A DNA stretch of 47,107 nt from Planctomycetota bacterium (GTDB taxonomy: Bacteria > Planctomycetota > Phycisphaerae > Sedimentisphaerales > Anaerohalosphaeraceae): positions 1 through 47,107 of the forward strand of contig VRUI01000034.1 of the NCBI GenBank assembly GCA_019456225.1, in the 5' to 3' direction. Under the pieces are notes generated by a model, which had not been told where the DNA came from, searched no databases, and was given only the letters and a program-made list of their open reading frames with translations. Within the stretch, counting starts at the first letter, position 1. The number at the start of each line of letters is the position of its first letter. A program made the position numbers and the translations under genes. Below, piece by piece: positions 43,113-47,107 of the stretch.

Positions 43113-44081
43113 TTGAGCCACAATGGGAAAATCAAGCAGCGTAAGGGTAAAGGCTCGGTAATCCTGATGGACGAGGCGATAGCATTTATGAAGAAGCATA
43201 AGAATAATGATCGTCCTCTATTTACGGTGATATGGTTTCCATCTCCTCACGACCCGCATAAAGAAACGCCGCAAGGGGCTGCTCTTTACGACGGGAAAAA
43301 ACATGCGGGATATTACAGGGAGATCACACTGCTTGATCAGCAGGTTGGTCGGCTGCGAAGCGAACTGAAAAAAATGGGTATCGCCGGCAATACGATTCTT
43401 TGGTATTGCAGTGACAATGGCGGTCTTGTTGAGGAAACCTCCGGCGGCAGGGCGAGGAAGGGGAGTATCTATGAAGGCGGATTGCGAGTACCGTCGATCA
43501 TTGAATGGCCCGCTCGCAAGCTCAAAGGGCGAACTGCGGCGGCGGTTTCAACCAGTGATATGTACCCAACGCTGATGGCTATGGCCGGGGTGAAATTTAA
43601 ACCTGCACACAGGCTTGATGGAATTGATGTCAGCGGGATTATTGCCGGCAGGACAGACAAACGCAGCAAGCCTATAGGTTTCTGGCATGGTCTGCAGCGC
43701 GGGCAATCTACCTGGAGCGACCGGATTCTGAAGGCTGTCATGGAAAAGCAGCAAGCTGGTGCGCCATTGCCGCATGACCCTCCACGTATGCGGAAGGATG
43801 TAGATGAGTTCCCGCAGTTTCCGGAAGATGTCGCGTCAGGGCATACCGCCTGGAATGATTGGCCGTGGAAGCTGCATCTTAGAAATTCAAAAGTATACGA
43901 ACTTTATAATCTAAAAGATGATCCGATGGAAGCAGCAGATCTATCGGTCCGCCCCGAGCATCAACAGCGATTTGAACGCATGAAGAAAGAGCTGGATGGA
44001 TGGATGCGTTCTGTTGTTAGAAGCCTAAACGGAAAGGATTATGCGTTCACGCAGAAACCTGAACAGGAAAAAGGTTCCTGA
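43113..44081 (+). pseudogene. Sulfatase missing its N-terminal catalytic portion
   Basis: The frame encodes the middle and end of a sulfatase: LSHNGKIKQRKGKGSVILMD, PLFTVIWFPSPHDPHKETP, TILWYCSDNGGLVEETSGG, EGGLRVPSIIEWPARKL, TSDMYPTLMAMAGV and YNLKDDPMEAADLS. Full-length relatives have about 190 more residues at the front, with the N-terminal DD metal site and the C-x-P-S-R formylglycine motif. Here a stop at 43077 closes the frame shortly upstream and no matching sequence is seen in the other frames. The first codon at 43113 is a TTG without a convincing ribosome site. I call it a 5'-truncated, inactive remnant. Confidence 0.82.
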
Positions 44082-44174
44082 TGGGAATGGCGGTTGCTTA
44101 AGCGGCATTTTGCTCTCTCCACTGTTCCCTTGTCGTTTTTAGTACCGGTTAGAATTTTGGATTGTGGGCCTGTC

Positions 44175-44336
44175 TTAATTGGGGGGCGTATAACCCTTTG
44201 TTTTTTTTTGATCCTCAGGAATCTGATCCCAATGCAAACGACAGTAAGTCTTGTGGTTGTAGATACTCAAGATATGATCGCAAAGTGGAAATTGACATTT
44301 CCTGCCTTCAGACGAAGTCTTTAGAGCTTTTGCCAT
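44175..44336 (-). CDS. Small Cys/His protein, probable zinc-binding, function unknown
   Basis: The ATG at 44336 has GGGAG five bases upstream, a clear ribosome site that argues for a real 53-residue gene. The product reads MAKALKTSSEGRKCQFPLCD then HILSIYNHKTYCRLHWDQIP and carries a C-x4-C...C-x2-H pattern (C14, C19, C32, H35) like a small zinc finger, with a proline-rich polar tail. I believe similar LSIYN-containing mini-proteins occur in other bacteria but cannot confirm it here. It stands alone between the sulfatase remnant and the cold shock gene. Confidence 0.6.
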   Translation of the reverse strand: MAKALKTSSEGRKCQFPLCDHILSIYNHKTYCRLHWDQIPEDQKKTKGYTPPN

Positions 44337-44473
44337 TGTTACTCCCAATAAGTTAAACATCAATCAAAAAAGGTTTGAGTATCAGTGCGAAGACCAAAGT
44401 ACCCAAAGATCATAAAATCTTTAGTATTATATTGCTTTTGTAACTGTATCTTAAGATACAGGGTTTTTATGCT

Positions 44474-44504
44474 AAAAAAGCCCTGCTAACAATATAGCAG
44501 GACT
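44474..44504 (-). terminator. Rho-independent terminator of the cold shock gene
   Basis: On the minus strand AGTCCTGCTA, six-base loop, TAGCAGGGCT (one T-G pair), followed by TTTTTT. It lies 25 bases after the stop codon. Confidence 0.9.
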
Positions 44505-44528
44505 TTCGATTTCTTAGCTGAATCCGGG

Positions 44529-44732
44529 TTACGCAGGTGTTACTGCTGTAGCACACGGGCCCTTCTTGCCTTCGCCAACTTCAAAAGTTACTTTTTGATT
44601 TTCGTCGAGGCTTGCATATCCTTCAGTCTGGATCTCTGAATGATGAACGAAAAGATCGTCACCACCATCGTCCGGAGCGATAAAGCCAAAACCCTTACTT
44701 GCATTAAACCATTTTACTGTACCACTACTCAT
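44529..44732 (-). CDS. Cold shock protein, CspA family
   Basis: The 67-residue single cold-shock domain starts [20 protein letters not shown] and contains RNP1 (KGFGFI, 13-18) and RNP2 (LFVHHS, 27-32), the nucleic-acid-binding surface of CspA. It is an RNA chaperone of normal length. AAGGAG stands nine bases before the ATG. The roughly 100-base leader contains a direct repeat and a stem-loop, listed separately, consistent with post-transcriptional control as in other csp genes. Confidence 0.95.
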   Translation of the reverse strand: MSSGTVKWFNASKGFGFIAPDDGGDDLFVHHSEIQTEGYASLDENQKVTFEVGEGKKGPCATAVTPA

Positions 44733-44745
44733 ACTACTATACTCC

Positions 44746-44822
44746 TTGGCCGTTATGTTGGCCGTTAAACTGTGCCTCTCTTAATTTAGTTGAATAGTTC
44801 CGTCTTTAGAGGCGAAAGACGG
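44746..44822 (-). promoter_or_regulatory. Leader of the cold shock gene: tandem TAACGGCCAA and a stem-loop
   Basis: On the minus strand the 10-mer TAACGGCCAA occurs twice (44758-44767 and 44746-44755, two bases apart), the second copy running directly into the AAGGAG ribosome site. Upstream is a perfect 8-base stem CCGTCTTT / AAAGACGG (44800-44822) with a 7-base loop, which would lie near the 5' end of the transcript. Confidence 0.55.
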
Positions 44823-44834
44823 CTTCTGCAAACT

Positions 44835-44862
44835 ATACTACACACTATCCGTAAATGTTCAA
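44835..44862 (-). promoter_or_regulatory. Probable promoter of the cold shock gene
   Basis: Minus-strand TTGAAC (44857-44862), 16-base spacer, TAGTAT (44835-44840). It places transcription start near 44828, just before the stem-loop. From 44863 to 45152 the spacer is AT-rich with nothing else recognised. Confidence 0.45.
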
Positions 44863-45152
44863 GAGAAAAACGATAAATATTTCTATTTTCATTTGTCTTT
44901 AAATTGGAGTAGCCTGAGAATCCAGCTTTTTAGGGCTTAACGCAGGAAAGCAACGATATTATGAATCATTTCTTTTTTAATAAAAAACCTTAAGCAACCG
45001 CCATTCGTTTCTGAGGTTTTTTTTAAACAGGCCCACTATTCCTGGTTTTGTAATAAGACTTTATTTCTCAAGAAAGATTTGATACTCTATTGGAAATCAG
45101 GCTTAGGAATTTGCTGCTGACATAATCAATGCACTTTTGGAAAGGTAAAAAA

Positions 45153-45672
45153 ATGAGAAAAATGAATGTCGCAATACTAACACTGGTTATAGTCTCTTTA
45201 TTATTTACCGGTTGCGGCAGTCAGAAAAGTAAAGCACAAATTTCTGGAAATATGAATGATGAATATGACGTTGCTGCTTATATTTGGCCTTCCTGTCATC
45301 ATGATGCGAGGTTTGGTGATATGCTTTGGCCCGATGGTGAAGGGGAGTGGGAGATCATAAAAAAAGGCAACCCGCGATTTGAGGGGCATTATCAGCCGAA
45401 AGTTCCTTTGTGGGGTTATGAACTTGATGACGATCCAAAGGTTATGGAGCGTTGGATCGATGCGGCTACGGATCATGGTGTTAATGTGTTTATATTCGAC
45501 TGGTACTGGTTTGATGATGGGCCTTTCCTGGAAAGCTAGCTTAACAACGGGTTCCTGAAGGCAAAGAATAACGAAAAGATGAAGTTTTATGTACCTTCTG
45601 CCTGATATGAAATATGGATTCGGTCATCTTGAAGCAGTTAAGAAGGTTATGAGGGGCAAATATGATAAATAA
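45153..45672 (+). pseudogene. Broken lipoprotein of the WbsX / GH99-like family
   Basis: The ATG at 45153 follows AAAGG at about 7 bases and opens a lipoprotein signal (VSLLFTGC). The sequence YDVAAYIWPSCHHDARFGDM, then KVPLWGYELDDDPKVMERWI and GVNVFIFDWYWFDDGP is typical of the N-terminus of WbsX/GH99-like proteins (normally 350 or more residues). A TAG at 45537 interrupts the frame, which then continues as LNNGFLKAKNNEKMKFY to a second stop at 45603-45605. A last piece, DMKYGFGHLEAVKKVMRGKY, lies in another frame and ends at 45672. At least one nonsense change and a large internal deletion are needed to explain it. Confidence 0.72.
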
Positions 45673-45680
45673 CAGGAAGC

Positions 45681-45705
45681 GGCGGGACTTTTCAACAGTC
45701 TCGCC
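45681..45705. terminator. Possible shared hairpin between convergent genes
   Basis: GGCGGGAC, 9-base loop, GTCTCGCC (one G-U pair). The plus strand continues into a pyrimidine-rich tract without a clean T run. Confidence 0.35.
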
Positions 45706-45728
45706 TGCCGTCTTTGATTTCTCGGAAT

Positions 45729-46331
45729 TTATTTTTTAATTACTGTTACTTTTCTCATCGGAAAGTGTTTTTCGAGATACTGGTCTTTTGCCGGCAGTCG
45801 GTGTATCTTGCGGACAACTTCCATTCCACTTACGACACGTCCGAATGCGGTGAATCCCCAGCCGTCGGGATTGCGTCGGCCTTTATAGTTTAGTTCCGGC
45901 TGATCGCCTATGCATATTGAAAATTCTATCGTCGCCGTCCCCGGCCCATAGCGTGCCATTGAAAGTGTACCGTCGAAATGTTCGACGCCGGTATCTTCGG
46001 TTGTTTCGTGTTTTATTGGCGGCAACAGGTCGGGGTTGTCCTCGTCATACAGACCTCCCTGAAGTACCTCTATCTTTACTTCATTGTCCGGCTGGTTATC
46101 CGGGCTTAGACGAACCACGCGGTAAAACCGTGCATCGCCGAGGCGGTCTTCTTTTATATAACGAAGGAAATTGGTAACGGTTATCGGAACCTTGTCTGCA
46201 TAGAGCACCGCCTCGATATTTCCGTAATCGGTTTGAATTAAAATATGCGGGTCAGTGTTTTTGATCACTGACTGATTACTACAGCCTGCCGCGGCGAAAA
46301 GGCACGACAGAATGATCAATAGTATTTTCAT
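45729..46331 (-). CDS. Cyclophilin-type peptidyl-prolyl isomerase lipoprotein
   Basis: The 200-residue protein has a lipoprotein signal with lipobox AAAGC (C17) and a cyclophilin domain: ILIQTDYGNIEAVLYADKVPITVTNFL, HFDGTLSMARYGPGTATIEFSI and GFTAFGRVVSGMEVVRKIHRL. These catalyse cis-trans isomerisation of prolyl bonds and, as a lipoprotein, this one would act on exported proteins at the periplasmic membrane face. The family's active-site Arg in FHR is replaced at FYRVV by an adjacent arginine in the same place. AGGA stands eight bases before the ATG. Confidence 0.92.
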   Translation of the reverse strand: MKILLIILSCLFAAAGCSNQSVIKNTDPHILIQTDYGNIEAVLYADKVPITVTNFLRYIKEDRLGDARFYRVVRLSPDNQPDNEVKIEVLQGGLYDEDNPDLLPPIKHETTEDTGVEHFDGTLSMARYGPGTATIEFSICIGDQPELNYKGRRNPDGWGFTAFGRVVSGMEVVRKIHRLPAKDQYLEKHFPMRKVTVIKK

Positions 46332-46662
46332 TTCTGAATCCTGTTAAATATCAAATTTTTTTTGAACGTTTATATCCCTCCGAGTCCAGGGGCATGTAAT
46401 GCCTGTCTGTCCCGTCGGTCAGCTACTATCACTACCGATATCCTATCACAAACGGATATTGTTTCAAATGAAATTTTAGAGGTCCCCGTAAGTATTGAAT
46501 ACCACAAGAAAGCCCTTTATAATGCAAAAAACTGCCCTGAAAAAGAGAAATCTTGATAGTTCAAGTTGAATTTTGTATGATTATTGGCATCTAAAGGCCT
46601 GAATTCTGTTTTGTAAAAGTTTAAATGTGAAATGTTAGTTAAAAAAAGGAAAAGGATTTATC
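46332..46662. other. Intergenic region, nothing recognised
   Basis: About 330 bases between divergent genes. A TTG-started frame at 46362-46556 shows no family features or ribosome site. The end (46640-46660) is A/G-rich and gives a usable AAAAGGA before the next start. Confidence 0.4.
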
Positions 46663-47107
46663 ATGCAAAGATTTGGTTTTCATATTTATAGTATATTTCT
46701 ATTGGCGTTTATTTGCGGTGGATGTTTGTCGTCAGCTGTTTCTCCTTCTGCTGCTGCTGATAGTTATAAAATTTATTCAGATCGTGATCAAGTCCATATT
46801 GTTGCAGGGGATTTGACCAGGACAATTATTCTTAAGGGTTCAGATGTTTACACAACAAGTATTGCCGTTGCTGGAGAAAAGATATTGGCAGCAGCAAATG
46901 AGCTGTCTTTTCGTATAGAAAAAGCTGTGCCAAACCGTTGTCCTGTTGGGCTGGACCCTAAAACCGGCGGGTCCGTCACCCAGAAAACAACGATGTCTGA
47001 TTCTACTGACGCTCTCAGTATTAAAAAAGAGTAACCGTTCACAGGGCATAAATGTGGATTATGGCCCCAGTAGTGATGAAAAAGGCTGATTGGAGAAATG
47101 AGCTTGG
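46663..47107 (+). pseudogene. Frameshifted N-terminus of a secreted protein, possibly glycoside hydrolase; runs off the window
   Basis: The ATG opens a lipoprotein-like signal (LLAFICGGC) and a beta-rich start: KIYSDRDQVHIVAGDLTRTI, SIAVAGEKILAAANELSFRI and NRCPVGLDPKTGGSV. This resembles the N-terminal domain seen before some alpha-galactosidase-like (GH36-type) enzymes, but the match is by memory and weak. The frame stops at 47034. Removing one A from the six-A run near 47022-47028 extends it as KKSNRSQGINVDYGPSSDE, and removing one A from the five-A run near 47080 extends it as KADWRNEL to the window edge. Two slipped A tracts therefore separate three readable pieces, by decay or by sequencing error. 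Confidence 0.55.

Overview
The window looks like chromosome from a Gram-negative, probably anaerobic planctomycete of the Phycisphaerae/Sedimentisphaerales kind. This is inferred from gene content only: three secreted proteins related to hydrazine synthase alpha subunit (HzsA-like, each a beta-propeller plus two CxxCH haem sites), secreted sulfatases and FAD-dependent oxidoreductases, a TonB receptor, and a full heptose/lipid A gene cluster. No rRNA, tRNA, CRISPR array, integrase or intact insertion sequence was seen.

Layout. 1-3.5 kb: a PocR/AraC regulator beside wreckage of a galactoside locus (a beta-galactosidase missing its catalytic middle and the first 64 codons of a sodium:solute symporter). 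3.5-5.8 kb: a small membrane protein and a sugar-porter MFS transporter. 6.1-8.5 kb: HzsA-like protein 1. 8.7-14.8 kb: a tight operon of TonB-dependent receptor, YfiR-family periplasmic protein and a large CHASE8/HAMP/PAS/GAF histidine kinase. 14.9-15.7 kb: FmdB zinc ribbon and gamma carbonic anhydrase. 15.8-23.3 kb (minus strand): lpxK-hldE-gmhB-waaF-waaP-waaG-plsY, an envelope operon behind a clear sigma70-type promoter. 23.8-28.2 kb: tetrahaem NapC/NrfH-type cytochrome, PilZ protein, HzsA-like protein 2, half-size TSUP transporter. 28.4-35.7 kb: HzsA-like protein 3, FAD oxidoreductase, sulfatase, second FAD oxidoreductase (Tat signal), all exported and co-directional. 35.8-42.4 kb: WG-repeat membrane protein, FAD/Fe-S dehydrogenase, AmmeMemoRadiSam radical SAM enzyme, FHA-GAF protein. 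42.4-47.1 kb: a second eroding region (headless sulfatase, broken WbsX/GH99-like lipoprotein, frameshifted secreted protein at the edge) with a small Cys/His protein, a cold shock protein and a cyclophilin lipoprotein between.

How the parts may work together (inference). The HzsA-like cytochromes, the NapC-type cytochrome and the exported FAD oxidoreductases could form periplasmic electron-transfer chains linked to breakdown of sulfated glycans. Nothing points to anammox: HzsB/C are absent and the tyrosine expected after the first haem motif is not there. HzsA-like genes 1 and 2 share a closely similar promoter block. The TonB-YfiR-kinase operon resembles a trans-envelope signalling module in which a YfiR-type repressor would control a histidine kinase instead of the diguanylate cyclase YfiN.

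Another unusual signal is intergenic: short tracts of degenerate heptanucleotide tandem repeats, of different sequence at different loci, sit exactly at gene ends and in several cases supply the stop codon. Two related long palindromes occur between lpxK and the NapC-type gene.
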